Assembly: GCA_011800805.1 (NCBI GenBank) | Contig: MPNW01000123.1 | Location: forward strand, 30,836 to 94,835 | Source of the DNA: Hirudo medicinalis | Taxonomy: Eukaryota > Annelida > Clitellata > Hirudinida > Hirudinidae | Direction of reading: 5' to 3' | Length of the DNA stretch: 64,000 nt | Part shown: positions 52,901 through 64,000 of the stretch, in pieces | Layout of the letters: each line of letters starts with the position of its first letter | How positions within the stretch are numbered: position 1 is the first letter of the stretch | Notes under the pieces: model-generated | Seen by the model: only the letters and a program-made list of their open reading frames with translations | Told to the model about the DNA's origin: nothing | The model's database searches: none | Position numbers and translations under genes: made by a program

Positions 52901-53095
52901 ATCTTGATGGTTTCTTTGTTTGCAAATTAAAAAAGATTTCCAACAAATTGCCAGGTTAATCTTTTAATAATGATGACTAAAGTTATTACAAAAAATAACA
53001 TTTTTATTTGCCCCTCACCAGAGAAAAAACCAGATGATGATGATGATGATGAAGATGAAGAAATGGAAGCTGAGGAAGAAAAGAATGAACAGTAA
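49902..53095 (+). CDS. NOP2: NOP2, nucleolar rRNA cytosine-C5 methyltransferase
   Basis: Model of 597 residues. Exons: 49902-49983, 50197-50259, 50315-50368, 50434-50465, 50532-50783, 50846-50901, 51012-51378, 51489-51591, 51655-51795, 51883-52022, 52138-52227, 52359-52481, 52629-52726, 52836-52954, 53022-53095. NOP2/Nsun1 methylates one cytosine in the large rRNA and is needed for 60S ribosome assembly in the nucleolus. The basic N terminus [20 protein letters not shown] matches the family start. An acidic region follows (exon 5), then the core: [31 protein letters not shown], the SAM-binding [12 protein letters not shown], the motif IV Pro-Cys in [10 protein letters not shown] (Cys444), and the motif VI Thr-Cys in [12 protein letters not shown] (Cys498, the nucleophile), then [14 protein letters not shown]. 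All catalytic residues are present. The long C-terminal Lys-rich tail of human NOP2 is replaced by a short Asp/Glu tail. A 72-bp tandem duplication precedes exon 13. Confidence 0.96.
52255..52316 (+). repeat. AAT/AAC trinucleotide microsatellite in a NOP2 intron
   Basis: About 20 tandem AAT and AAC triplets lie between NOP2 exons 11 and 12. Confidence 0.9.
52492..52635 (+). repeat. 72-bp tandem duplication across the NOP2 intron 12 / exon 13 boundary
   Basis: Copy 1 is 52492-52563 and copy 2 is 52564-52635. They differ at one position, in the T/A run before AGGTTGAAG. Each copy carries the splice acceptor AAAAAAG and the first bases of the exon (GTTGAAG). Only copy 2 leads into the open exon. 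Use of the copy 1 acceptor would meet an in-frame TGA within a few codons. Confidence 0.95.
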
Positions 53096-53392
53096 CTCAT
53101 AAATGATATGTTCTGTGATTGACTGTTGAATATGATGTATGAATACATAAAATCGTTGTTCAGTGTTAATTATATCCTCGAATGAAGGTAGCAAAAAACA
53201 AGCAATATTTTTGGTGCACAATCAAAAAACAACTTATGAATATCCACAGTAACTTCAAATTAACAGCATTTTTAAGTTAATGTTATCATAGTAACATTGG
53301 TTGAGTTCTGGGGAGAGATCTGTTCAAAGCTTGTGAAGTGAGGTTGGGTTAATCTTTTGGCATTTTCTGTGATGAAATGCTGTGTTTCAGAG

Positions 53393-56300
53393 TTAGTTGG
53401 TTTCTTTGAAGTCATTCTGCTGAGTGTTTACATTCCTATTCTTATTGAGCGGCAATGTTGGGCTTGGTTCAACATGGTTCGCTTTCATCTTGTTGCTAGT
53501 CTCTGAGATTGAGACATTTTCTGGAAAGAATGATTGCATTAGTTGCAATTTGTCCGTTTGTTCAATTTTGCTTGGTTTGATATCTTCAAAGAAATGATTG
53601 CTCTCAAAATTCTGATTTTTGTCATTCAGAATAGATAATGTTGTGCTAAGAAAGCTGGAATCGTATTTTTCTATGGCATTAGTGTGTCCAGGTGAGTTGG
53701 TGCCTAATTTCTGTCTCCTATTTTTGGTTTTCCTTGTAATACTGCTCTTATGAGTAGACAAATTTATATTATTAAAAGCAGGTTCGGTTGTGGTGAGCTC
53801 AATCTCGGGATAATTAAACAGCATTTGACTTGAATTGATTGATGTTTCTAGGACTTGAGAAACAGTAGGAGATGTTTCTTTGACTTGTTTGCCAGGTTGT
53901 TTTTTAACATGTTCTGGAGAAGTGATTCTGAGAAGCACATCAGACCAAGCAAGCTTGATTTTTTGCTGAATGTTTTTGTTGAAGTTTGACATTCTTCTGC
54001 TGACTTCATTGAGATCAATGTCTAACATTTTGCTGGTTAGATCATCGATTGACTCAAAATAAATTATGTGAGGCCATTGGTAAAAATCTGCAAACCTCAA
54101 CCAGTACCTAAATGTGAGTTAAATATATAGTGATGAATTGTTCTAGAGGAAATAACAGATTTGACATTAAATTACCCTTAAATTACTGTGACTGAAGCTA
54201 CATTTATTATGTTGTAAATTTTAAAATTGTAACATCTTTTAAAATTCTTGTTGCATATGAGAATGAAACAGAACTTGATAGAGTCTTCATCCAAATCATT
54301 GTTTGGATCAGGGACTTGGGGAAACATGCCCTGAATGTTGGACTTCTCTGGTGTCTTCATCATGTATCCATCCCATGTTCGTTGCCTTACAACCTGGTAC
54401 TTTATGTGCCATGCAGTCAAAAGGTCAAGACTAGGAAAAAATAGTGGAATATTCATCCTGTACTGTTGAAAATAAGTATAAATAAATATAAAAATGTATA
54501 ATTTTTGAAGGATAACACAGGCATATTATTTCTTATTTCTTCAGTCTTTTTAAAAGTCTCAAAAAAAAAAGGAATCAGATGTCACATGATATCAATAAGT
54601 CAATTCATTAAATAGTGATGGAAACAATTGTACCTGTTCTGTGAGACTAATCATTGATACTTGATATGGAATGTAAACAATGCCTTTGTGTGAAGTTAAA
54701 TCACTGTATAGATATTGAGGATAGATCTCCCTTAGAGGAAACACAACCAGATCCAAATCTTTTTTCATGACAATGTTATCAAATTCAGCAAAGAAAATAT
54801 CATAGAGTTCAGAACTATGAATTGGAGCAACCAGAAACTGCTTCTTTGAAGGTTTATAAGTTTCTGATAGGTAAGCACAGTAGTTTGGAATCAACAGAGG
54901 TTTCAAACCCGTGAAGTATTCAATGTACTTTGCATCATAAAGGTTGTTGGCAGCCAAAACACTGCGACTGTTTAAAATTAAGTTTTAATTAATTAAGTTC
55001 CAAATTAAGTTTTAAATAAATTATCACAATTAAAACTAATATTGTCTAAAGGATAGGCAATTCTTAAATGGTTATACTTGTTTTGAGCAATCTCTCGGAG
55101 CATCTTGTTAAGATTCAGCCATTGCTGAGGTTCTGACCTGGCTTGTTCATACCTGATGCTGGCCCAAACCACCATACTCTTGTGGAAAGGTTGGAATGCC
55201 TCACACATTGACACTGGAAGAGTGCAGATGAATGCAGTCACAGATGACATCAGTGAATCACTCTTGTAGGCATCAAAAAACTTTTGTATAATTTCAGGGC
55301 CCAGTACCATGCCATTGTCACTATTGATGACTCTTTTGCAGACAAAAAATAAATCATATGATATTGGGCATTTATAATATCCGATGTTAAATAATGAAAT
55401 TTAATCAATTTTCTCACTTCAAATTATTAGCACAAGTTCCAATCTTTCCACAATGATATGATAAACTATTATCAATGACCCTGACTCCAATTGGTTGCAA
55501 AAGACTCTTTAGATCCATCATTGGGGTTATGTGATAATCTTGTGACCAAAGCAAGGGTCTGAGCTTCACCACTGCCTTCACTGCCCTTTCCTCAAATCCT
55601 GTGTTTTTGAGGACAACACATGGTTCAGAGGAACTTGTGTCCACAGTCCAGCTATCATCTGAATTGTCAGGCACTGGCTGATCATTAGAATCAAAGTTCC
55701 TTCCAACAAATCCATTACCAGACCTAAGCATTGGATAAGAATGACTACCAGGCCATTTGTGGCAGGAAATACTATCATGGCAAAAAGTACTATTAAAGAA
55801 CTTTGGCCAGAGAATTTTATTTAAAAATTGTTCTTCTCTTTGAGAGCTCAGCAACAATTTGGTAATTGAGCTTCCAAGTTTGGCTTTAATCAATTTTGGA
55901 ATCCCGCCTATCATCCCCGAGGAGAGCGGCATTAAACTGTGAGAAATATGGTCTCTGATGCAATATAAAGCTTCAGGTCGCAATGAAGATCTCCAGTCCT
56001 CAAGAGCCATAAACTCTCTCTCTGTGGGTCTAGTTACTGAATCCCTGATAATAAATCTTTGAACTGACAAGTCAGTCATGATAAGGTATCTCCATAATCG
56101 AGGCTCCAATCTGGACAGTTTACTCCCAGAGATATTGACAACTTCTACTTCAAAATTTTCCAGTTTTTTTACCATAATTTTGAGAACATTTGTAGATGTT
56201 TCATTGAGCAAAACATAGACTCTCATCCTCCAATTTGGAAACAAGATTGGTAGCAGTTGTGCATATCTCAGACAGCCATAGATCAGTCCAACATCATTGC

Positions 56301-57504
56301 CATACAAACTCATTGCTACAACACCAACAGCATTTTTATTCCAAACTTTCAAAGTTTTGCCTTCAACTGTTCTTGCAATGTACCGAGCTATAACATTCTT
56401 TCCGATGTCGCTTTCAACCTTCACCTTACTAGCCTTCTCATAGTGGGCCACATATCTTTGACCTTTTTCCATAGTGTGCTTTACTCTTGTTCCTGCAACT
56501 TTTCTTGATCTCTCAGGCCAATAAACGTTTGTTATCCAGTCATCTGCAAACCAATCGGTGAACACTCTCGGGTAGTAAAATCCAAAGATATCAACATGAG
56601 TTCTATGTACAAAGTCATGAGTCAAAATAACAACATTCCCTTCCTTGAACCACGGGCCAACAACACCAACATTTGGAGGCGTGAATCTCTGTAGTTCTGA
56701 GATGAACTTCTCTGTCCATCCTGTCGTTTCCAGGACTGTGTCATCATTAACTCTATAGTAATAATCCATGTTGTCCATGTAAGCTGCCATCATGGCATCA
56801 TTTTGTGCCCAAGCAGGTCGACCTGAATGGTGACATTCCACCAAATGCAAGGTTGTGTTAACCTTTCTAGAACAATGTTTCAACAAGTGTGTGTGAAATG
56901 TTTTTGTGAAGACATCATGAGCATTAGGAGTGCTGAAGAATGGATCACTGTGGTCATGAGCAACATAGAAGTGATAACTGAAACCTCTAGTTGCTGTGGT
57001 GCAAAATGAAGACAACAAGCCCCTGAAAAATGGCATATGGAGAGTGAGAGTTTCCGCTGTCAAGCCAAGGTCACTGCGAGTGGTCAAAGCGCATCCAATA
57101 GCTATGTTTCTTTCTGGATAGTCTGAGTCAGTGAAGAGTGGATTCATCTGGTTATTTGAATCTTCAACATTTAAGAAAGTATTAGGGTCATCCTCATAAC
57201 TGAATGGTACATTTTTCTGATTTCTGCCAACAAATTCTGGGGCTCCCAATTCACTATCACGAAGAACAAAGCCAACTTCGTTATCATGGGCATGGTGATG
57301 GTGTTCTCCAGTATGAAATGAATCACTTTCATCATCAAATTCACTCTTGAGCTCTGGTACAAACAATACATCTTGAAGAGACACGTAAGCATGACCTGAA
57401 AGGCGATTATTAAGGATATATAGCACAATAAATGTAATTGCCACTAGAAATATAAAGATCCATTTTCTTATGCTTTGCAGAAAATATACATCTTTGGTCA
57501 ACAT
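53393..57504 (-). CDS. Uncharacterised type II membrane protein with glycosyltransferase-like modules
   Basis: Model of 1192 residues, read from 57504 to 53393. Exons: 57504-55418, 55332-55078, 54967-54634, 54462-54275, 54107-53393, with donor and acceptor phases all agreeing. A short basic N terminus is followed by one membrane segment (about residues 14-35, WIFIFLVAITFIVLYIL), as in Golgi type II enzymes, and a His-rich stretch (HHHHAHDNE). Module 1 contains AWAQNDAMMAAYMDNMDYYY then RVNDDTVLETTGW; the Asp pair at 254-255 looks like a GT-A DxD-type metal site. Module 2 has VYVLLNETSTN, YLIMTDLSVQRFIIRDSV, REFMALEDWRSSLRP and YCIRDHISH, a second GT-like pattern. Module 3 (exons 2-5) has MVLGPEIIQKFFDAY, VLAANNLYDAKYIEYFTG, KGIVYIPYQVSMISLTEQ, MNIPLFFPSLDLLTAWHI and FADFYQWPHIIYFESIDDL. 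I remember similar unnamed proteins in cnidarians and other invertebrates. Substrate and role are unknown. The last about 180 residues are low complexity. Confidence 0.8.
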
Positions 57505-58026
57505 GTCCCTGTTATAAAAGCATGAATTTATCAAGATCGTTAACTCATCGAACTCACTGAAAAAATATGCTTTGTATTATTACATGTCTGCATGCGTTTT
57601 ATATTTTTCGATTTACTAAAACATGTGTGGCATACTATCCCCGTAAACAAAATAGAGCAGGTGCGCGAAGAGTAAAACATCCCTATTTCAAATGAAATTT
57701 GTTTACGTGATAATTTTATTTAAAATGTCTATAAAATTAACTTATATTAACCATAAATAATTTTATGTTTACAATATCGCCAGATATTTAAGTTTAAAAA
57801 TTTACTTTTAAATCTTTGAAGCTTTGTGCTTGATGACGAGTTTATTTACGTTCAATTTTCAAAGATAAAAGCGCTACTTTCGGGTGACAGACATTATCTT
57901 ATTAAAGGCGGCTTTAAGTTTGTGAAATAGTTTTGATTAAACTCGCGAAATTTAATCGTGACATTACAAATCATGCCTTATTTTGTACGTTGACTTGCAG
58001 GGATAACCCCCATTTTGTAAATTAGT
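57505..58026. promoter_or_regulatory. Probable bidirectional promoter, glycosyltransferase-like gene (-) / USP48 (+)
   Basis: The start codons of the two divergent genes are 523 bases apart. An AG right before the minus-strand ATG (reading ATAACAG then GGACATG) could be the acceptor of a 5' UTR intron, which would shift that gene's transcription start further right. No named promoter motif is evident. Confidence 0.5.
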
Positions 58027-61000
58027 ATGGTTCCACCAGTCCCAACTTCTCAAAAAGCCGCCTGGCAATGGGCAGAAACCACAAAGCCAGAAGAAGTGAC
58101 ACTAAATCATGTCTTAACTGCTTATAAAATGAACTTGAATTTTTGTAATTCCTGCAGGTACTTTCATTTATGTCTAGGAATCATTTTTTAATTTACCTTA
58201 TGTCCCTCTTAGCAAGATGATTTTTTTGTAATATGTTGGTAATTTTATATTGACTCAGATAATATCTAAGCACATAATATTTTTTAGGAGAAATGTCAAG
58301 GGTAATCCCTGTTGTTTGAGTGGTTTGGGTGAAAAACCCTGGCTGAGTGATGTGCCTCCTGTTGATGCAAGTGATCTTCTCAGAGAAAAGGTAGGCACAA
58401 AGCATTTTGTGTCACTAATCACACACTGTTATTTTTTCGATTCATGATTTTTATTTGGATATCAGGATTCATATGTTGGTCTCAAAAATCTTGGAGCTAC
58501 GTGCTATGCAAATGCATTTCTGCAGGTTTGCTTAAAAATATTAAACGGCTCAGCTTTAATTCACCACTTGTACACTTTATAAGAAAATATCTTCTTCATA
58601 GAGACTAAATTATCTTAAACAATTATATCAAATCACATTAATCCCTTCACAATTTTCATATAAATATATTGCATAAAAATGAAAATATTGAATAAAACTG
58701 TTATTGAGGTATGATGTCATATTATTTTAATTGTTGCAATGCTGATTTAGGTATGGTTTCACATGCCTGAAATAAGAAATGCTGTTTTTTCATGGGACAC
58801 AGATTATCTGGACATAAAAGATGATGGTAAAGTTCTTATAAAGTCAATTATTCTATTATGGATGAATCATTTATGTATTTGTAGTCACATGCTAAGTAAT
58901 ATAATGCATATTGTAATTTATTGAAACAAACATGTTGTAATATGCTTAATGAATTGTTTAGTTTATTCTCCCATCTGCGAGATTATCTCCTGCTTACAAG
59001 AAGTGTTTGGTCTCCTTTACTTCAGCAAAAGGAAGTTGGTATTACATTTGTCAGTTACTCCAAAGATCTTGTATTTTTTTGACAATCAAGTAATTTAAAA
59101 ACAGTTTGAGTTTGTGCTAAAGTAGATTATTTTTAAGATACATCGATCCAACCATCCTTCTCAATTGCCTGCTTCTGGACAACACAGTGCAACAAGTGAG
59201 TTTGCCTCGAAAGCTGAATTTTTACTTAAATGTGAAATATTTTTATGTCATCCCAAGGATGCCCAGGAATTTTCCAAACTCTTTATGTCAAAGTTGGAAG
59301 AATTACCTAGCCATGGGAGGAGTATTTTTCATGACTTTGTTGGGCGTTATGATTATGTGACAAGGTAAGACTCGTGAATTTGTTTGATTAATGATATTTG
59401 TCAGTGATTAAATAATGAGAAATTCATTTAAATGATTTTAAGCTGGGTCCTTTTTTAGAATATAGGAAATTAGAATGATACAAATGCACTAAAAATTCTA
59501 ATTATTAATATTTATGATATTAATTTAAATTTTGATTAATTATTTTCAATGATTTTAATGAATTATGTGACCTTGAAGCTGCACTCAGTGTGGGAATCAA
59601 ACGAGGAGTCGATCGGAATTTTATGAACTCGATTTAAACATCGTCAACAACAAAAAACTGTCGTCGTGCCTGGAGGAATTCTTGGAGGTTTGAATAATGT
59701 TCATTTATTAACAAATTGATTTTTATGGATTATTAATTATATGATATTTATTGGAAAACATTCTTTAATTCAGCAAGAAATGTTGGATGGAGACAACCAG
59801 TTCTTTTGTTCCTCTTGTAAAATGAAGCAAAATGCAACAAGATGCATTGAGTTGGTTGAACTGCCTTCAACTCTCAATCTTCAACTTCTTAGATTCGTCT
59901 ACGACAAGTGGGTCCTTTGTTCCATCTGAATGCTTAATTAGGATATTTTTTCATAAATTGCAATGATTTCTGCAGTTTTCATTTGCATTCAAACATTTCA
60001 CTTTGGCCATTTTCAGGGAAAAGCACAGCAAAAAGAAGATTTCTTCTCCCCTTACTTTCCCAGACACTCTGGACATGTCTCCTTACGTGAAAAGTAAGTT
60101 TGCACCCTGGCGGTTCATTCTTAGTTTTTTTGTTAACGATCGACCTCATTCATTTTATCAGGAGTTGCATTAATTGTTGCATGTTTAAAAATACCTCATT
60201 CATTTTATCAGGGAATTCTAATAACTCCTCTCCAGTGTCAGAAGAGAGCTACATTTATGACTTGTTTGCCATTCTGATCCACAGTGGTCAATTGGCCAAC
60301 AGTGGTCACTACATAGCAGTCATCAGGGACTGCAAGACTGCTGCAACATTTCAGTTCAATGATGAGAAGGTCATCAAACTTGAGGGTGATTTGTCAGGGT
60401 ATGACCTTGATAATGCCATTGGTGAGTTATAACATTTTATAGTGATATGTTTTTATAATGATGCTACTTTAGGAACAATATTTTATTTTGTCAAATTCTT
60501 AAAAATCATTTATTTCTAGGAATAAACATTAGTGTAACTATCGTTATTTTTAATTACAAAAGTAGTTTTGTGGCATTTAGGCACCTTACTAATTAACCAT
60601 TATTATTTTTTTTGTATTATGTACATTAATAATATACATAATTATCTCAGAAGAAGATTGCTTAACATCTGACAACAACAGCAACTCTAGTCTCAACAAC
60701 AAAACAAAGAAATCTAAATCCAGCAAGGAAATGTCATTGGTGAATGCTTATATGCTAGTTTATAGAAAGAGGAATGCCACAGGTTGAAATATATAATGAT
60801 GAATAATCATGAATATTTCTCACTTCCTTCTCCTAAATTTCCATTTCATTTTATCATTTTAGTGAATGTATGTGAAGACTTGGAATTTGAAGAATTACCA
60901 AATAATTTGAAAGAAAAAATCCTGATTCACAACAAAGAACTGGATAAAGACCTTTTGAGAGAATCTCATAAAAGGGTTTGAAATCTCATTTGATTTGACA

Positions 61001-63816
61001 CCAAATGCTAAAAACAGTTCAATTTTGATGATTTTAAGCCTTAGGACTGCAATCAAATTCTGTATTTTTGCTTCACATTATGACTGCGGATTCTTGGCAA
61101 AAAATTTTAAAAAAGCAGCTATTTGTGTACAATGAGGAACTGACAACTATTTCAATTTGAATTTCAGGAAATGTTGAACCAAAAAGTAGAAAACATAAAA
61201 TTACTTTATTCCACAATAATGAGTTACGAAGGTTCGTTGGTTATAATGAGTTTTGTTTCACAGCATGTTAGTATCGCAGATTAACCGATTAACAAATATT
61301 GCATTTCTTTTAATTTTCATCACAAGTAATGACATTGCTTCAACTATTTGAATCAGGTTGCAGTGCTGAAGAGAAACTTGAGAAGTTTGAGTTTGTGCCT
61401 GTGCAGAACCTGATGAAGTTTTTTCAGGACAATGAAATAGAAATAGCAGACGGCGACATGCTCGGTGCTATGAAGGAAAATGTCATTGATGATGTTGTTG
61501 AGACAAATATTGATGACGACGATGATCCTGGTCCTGACGTTAGTACCGCTACACATCACAGTGATGACAAAGAGATTGGGAAACTATTTTTCTGCAAACA
61601 CAAAAAGTAAGTTATTTCTTTTCACAAATCAATGTTTAAATAAATAAATGCTTAGTTTATTTTTATGGAATTTATTAATTCTGTCACATCTCCAATTACA
61701 TTTTAAAGTCTTCCCTACATTGTTATAACCAATGGCTTGAAATTAGCATTTATTACAATGTAATCAAATAAACAGTATCATTGCATGATTAGTTATTGAC
61801 AGATATTTGTTCACATTTACAGACTCAACCCAGATAAAGTGGTGAATCTAAAACTCCTTCCTTCTAATGTTGTTAGTGGGAATAACAACTACATTTACTG
61901 ATTGTTGATAATGTTGCCTTGTTTTCACATTTAATATCAGTTTAGAGATATTTACACACATTAAACACATTACAGATTAAGTTTTGGTTATTAAAGTTAA
62001 GATGCAGTTGAATTTCTAGGTGGACATCATCGCCACTCAGTTGGGACTCTCTGTCAGGCTGCCATGGTTGGTCAGAGTTTGGTTATTAAGCATTGGATTT
62101 AGTCAATTCTTGATTCGTATTTATCTGAATTAGCCGTGTGAAATAATATTTTTTAAAATTAATATTATCGAAAAATAGTTGTTATTCATATAATTTGTCT
62201 ACAGTTGCTTGTGTTTATAGCTCCGAGGTTTTGTGCAGAGAATGTGTGGTCGAAAGGTGCACAAACATAAATTCCAAGATGGCTCTGAGTGAAGACATCA
62301 AGAAGATTGCATCTCTCACGAAATCAAAGAACTACCAGTTCGTACTTCCCGATGACTCGCACACTCTTATGTAACTGCTAATCTAATCGAGCCATCTAAT
62401 TAATATTAATTTGTGTTTATAAATAATGAAGTTTCAATTAGAGTTGAATTTTTTAAGTACTTTTCTAAAGTTTAAGTTTTTTGTGATCGGCTTAATATGA
62501 TTGTACGATTAATACGAGGTGGCTTTCGGTTGCAGACCCACAGGATTTCTTGTTGGCAAGGAATCATGGAAAAATTGGAGGAAGTTGGTCGAGAAGGATA
62601 ACAAAGATGGGATGGAAGGTTGGACTTCTTTTGTGGACTATCAGCTGTCAAATTTCACATCGACCTTTGTGTGATCCTCAAATTTTGAACAAAAATTGTC
62701 ACTTTGCTGGGCATGCAAGTTAGCTCAGAGGGTTGCATTCCTGCTTGTGGCAGTAGTGGCAACAGGTGCAATCCAGCTTGCACTGATTTGTCAAGGAGCA
62801 CCACATAAATGGTTAACAAAAAGTGCCTCTGCTGCTTATGGTGCCTTGTAAATGAACTGCAATTACTTTTCTTGGTTTCACTTGCAGACCACGAGCAGAT
62901 TGGCATGAAAAGTGAACTTTTTAATTCAGATTTACTCTGCATCCATGGTGAGTTTTAGGATTTTTAATTGGCCAAAAATTATAAAAATGTTTTTCGTTGT
63001 AATTTTTAATGTACTTTTAAATTATGTCTTTTTTTTGTCAACTTTTAGATGGACTCGATCCAAATCAACAGAACTGGAAACCGGTCTCGTCAGATGTGTG
63101 GAAAATTCTGAAAAAATATTTCCCTACTTGTCCTGAATATCCATGTGGTGCTCCATGTTGTTCGACTTGTGAGGTATTTTAAACTAATAATAGTAATATT
63201 AGTTGTTAATAAGGATTTTATTATTTAATTGAATGAATTACATTTTGTTGCACAGCTTCAGCAGTGCTCAAATGTATTTTTTTATTGGCAATGGCTGCAA
63301 TCTATGTTATGAAGGTTATAAAAGTTGCTCGTTTAACTTTTACGTAATTGGGCAAGAATTGCATCAGCTCATCGAGTTGACGAGTCTTAATTTTCCGAAC
63401 AATTTGTCAAAGGACAAATCCCAACAAGAACAAATAGAGCAGGATGAATCAAAGCAGCAGGCCCTCCAACTCAAGCAGTATCTCAGTGATTTGTTCCTCA
63501 ACAAACGGAGGCCATCTCTCTCGACATTAAGAAAGCACCAGGCACACCTCAACAAGCAAAAGCAACAAATTCAAAATGAAGCACTAATTTCAATGGAATG
63601 TAAATCCAGTTTCCAAACTCCCTCCACCATGTCGAGAGAAGTTGTCGTTGTAAACATCGCCGACGAAGACTCTAAGCCCGACTCGACGCACCATGCAGAA
63701 CTGGAGGCAGTCGAGGACAGCATCAGAGTTGAAGAGGTCGACCGACCACCTAACGATCAACTAAGATACTTCCTGGTATCTTCCACGTTCATTGAAAGAT
63801 GGAAAAAATGCTGCAA
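58027..63816 (+). CDS. USP48: USP48 ubiquitin-specific protease; 3' end outside the window
   Basis: USP48 is a nuclear deubiquitinase with a USP catalytic domain, DUSP domains and a C-terminal ubiquitin-like fold. Exons: 58027-58157, 58288-58390, 58466-58525, 58751-58826, 58962-59034, 59138-59195, 59258-59364, 59579-59687, 59774-59907, 60017-60093, 60212-60421, 60651-60782, 60863-60975, 61168-61231, 61357-61606, 61823-61868, 62020-62066, 62221-62337, 62536-62618, 62888-62947, 63049-63173, then probably 63368-63816. Catalytic box NLGATCYANAFLQ (Cys91), DAQEFSKLFMS, zinc-ribbon cysteines CTQCGNQ and FFCSSCKMK, His box LIHSGQLANSGHYIAV (His342) and FQFNDEKV are all intact. DUSP 1 and 2 segments include LCRECVVERC, GFLVGKESWKNW, WKPVSSDVWKILKKYFP. 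The last exon ends with DQLRYFLVSSTFIERW, the start of DUSP 3, and a donor AAGTAATG. The rest, including the ubiquitin-like domain, lies beyond position 64000. A Ser/Gln-rich insert precedes DUSP 3. Exon choices after 63173 are uncertain. Confidence 0.92.
60143..60212 (+). repeat. 20-bp direct repeat duplicating a USP48 splice acceptor
   Basis: ACCTCATTCATTTTATCAGG occurs at 60143-60162 and again at 60193-60212, 50 bases apart. Both copies end in a good acceptor. The second one gives the correct phase for the His-box exon; the first would add 50 bases and shift the frame. Confidence 0.9.
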
Positions 63817-64000
63817 GTAATGATTGTTTGTTTATGATTTGAATGATGAGATTTACATGCAATTTCATTTCTTACATTAACATGGCTTGTATTTCTTACA
63901 TTAACATGGCTTGTATTTTTACATTAACATGGCTTGTATTTTTACATTAACATGGCTTGTATTTTTACATTAACATGGCTTGTATTTTTACATTAACATG
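63817..64000 (+). repeat. 23-bp minisatellite at the right edge, in a USP48 intron
   Basis: From about 63871 the sequence is a head-to-tail array of a unit reading ACATTAACATGGCTTGTATT followed by TTT. The first one or two units are 1-2 bases longer; the rest are 23 bases and essentially identical. At least five copies are seen and the array runs out of the window. It follows a donor site at 63817, so it should be intronic. Confidence 0.9.

Noticed and set aside
59165..59368. Continuous 67-codon frame across USP48 exons 6 and 7 without an intron
   Set aside because: The family sequence (YIDP..., VQQ then DAQEFSKLF) shows a spliced reading with a GTGAGT donor at 59196 and acceptor at 59257; the continuous frame encodes unrelated residues in between.
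62655..62942. 95-codon minus-strand frame between USP48 exons
   Set aside because: No family resemblance; overlaps a USP48 intron and the exon at 62888-62947 in antisense.

Overview
This is a stretch of an AT-rich animal nuclear genome. About two-thirds of the bases look A or T. Genes are split by many short introns, mostly GT-AG, and the gene set is metazoan: an axonemal coiled-coil protein, a KIBRA/WWC Hippo-pathway scaffold, an FRK/Src-type tyrosine kinase and an MBT chromatin protein. The presence of CFAP57 implies motile cilia. I cannot fix the phylum. Gene density (ten genes in 64 kb) and short introns suggest an invertebrate, possibly an early-branching marine animal, but that is inference. 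All exon models were built by hand from splice signals, reading phase and remembered family sequences; in the complete models the exon lengths sum to whole codons.

Layout, left to right. 1-2.9 kb: 3' part of CFAP57 (WDR65), + strand, truncated by the window edge. 2.9-5.9 kb: intergenic, with a decayed non-LTR retrotransposon end. 5.95-7.8 kb: PSMD7/Rpn8 of the 26S proteasome lid. 8.7-13.6 kb: an FCS zinc finger plus four-MBT-repeat protein (L3MBTL2/MBTD1 type). 15.5-16.7 kb, minus: a small Sec14/CRAL-TRIO lipid-binding protein. 18.0-34.8 kb: KIBRA (WWC family), 24 exons. 36.6-38.6 kb: a decayed Tc1/mariner element with terminal inverted repeats, directly followed by a broken LINE fragment containing the only ambiguous base (N at 38391). 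39.1-43.4 kb, minus: DCAF6, a WD40/IQ substrate receptor. 44.0-48.1 kb: FRK-like kinase, with a perfect 63-bp inverted repeat and a hAT transposon relic in its introns. 49.9-53.1 kb: NOP2, the 25S/28S rRNA m5C methyltransferase. 53.4-57.5 kb, minus: a large uncharacterised membrane-anchored protein with glycosyltransferase-like modules. 58.0 kb to the right edge: USP48 deubiquitinase, continuing beyond the window. A 23-bp minisatellite closes the window.

The genes do not form an operon or one pathway; most are housekeeping or signalling genes. Two gene pairs are head to head with about 0.5 kb between start codons (DCAF6/FRK and the glycosyltransferase-like gene/USP48), which suggests shared bidirectional promoters.

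The most interesting points are: (1) the roughly 1192-residue protein with at least two putative glycosyltransferase modules and a third conserved module, of unknown function; (2) a KIBRA whose two WW domains are eroded while its long central exon carries two PPxY motifs, the ligand normally bound by WW domains; (3) an MBT protein whose fourth repeat has lost every expected aromatic-cage residue; (4) an FRK-like kinase without the C-terminal inhibitory tyrosine tail; (5) two independent local duplications that copied a splice acceptor, in NOP2 and USP48.
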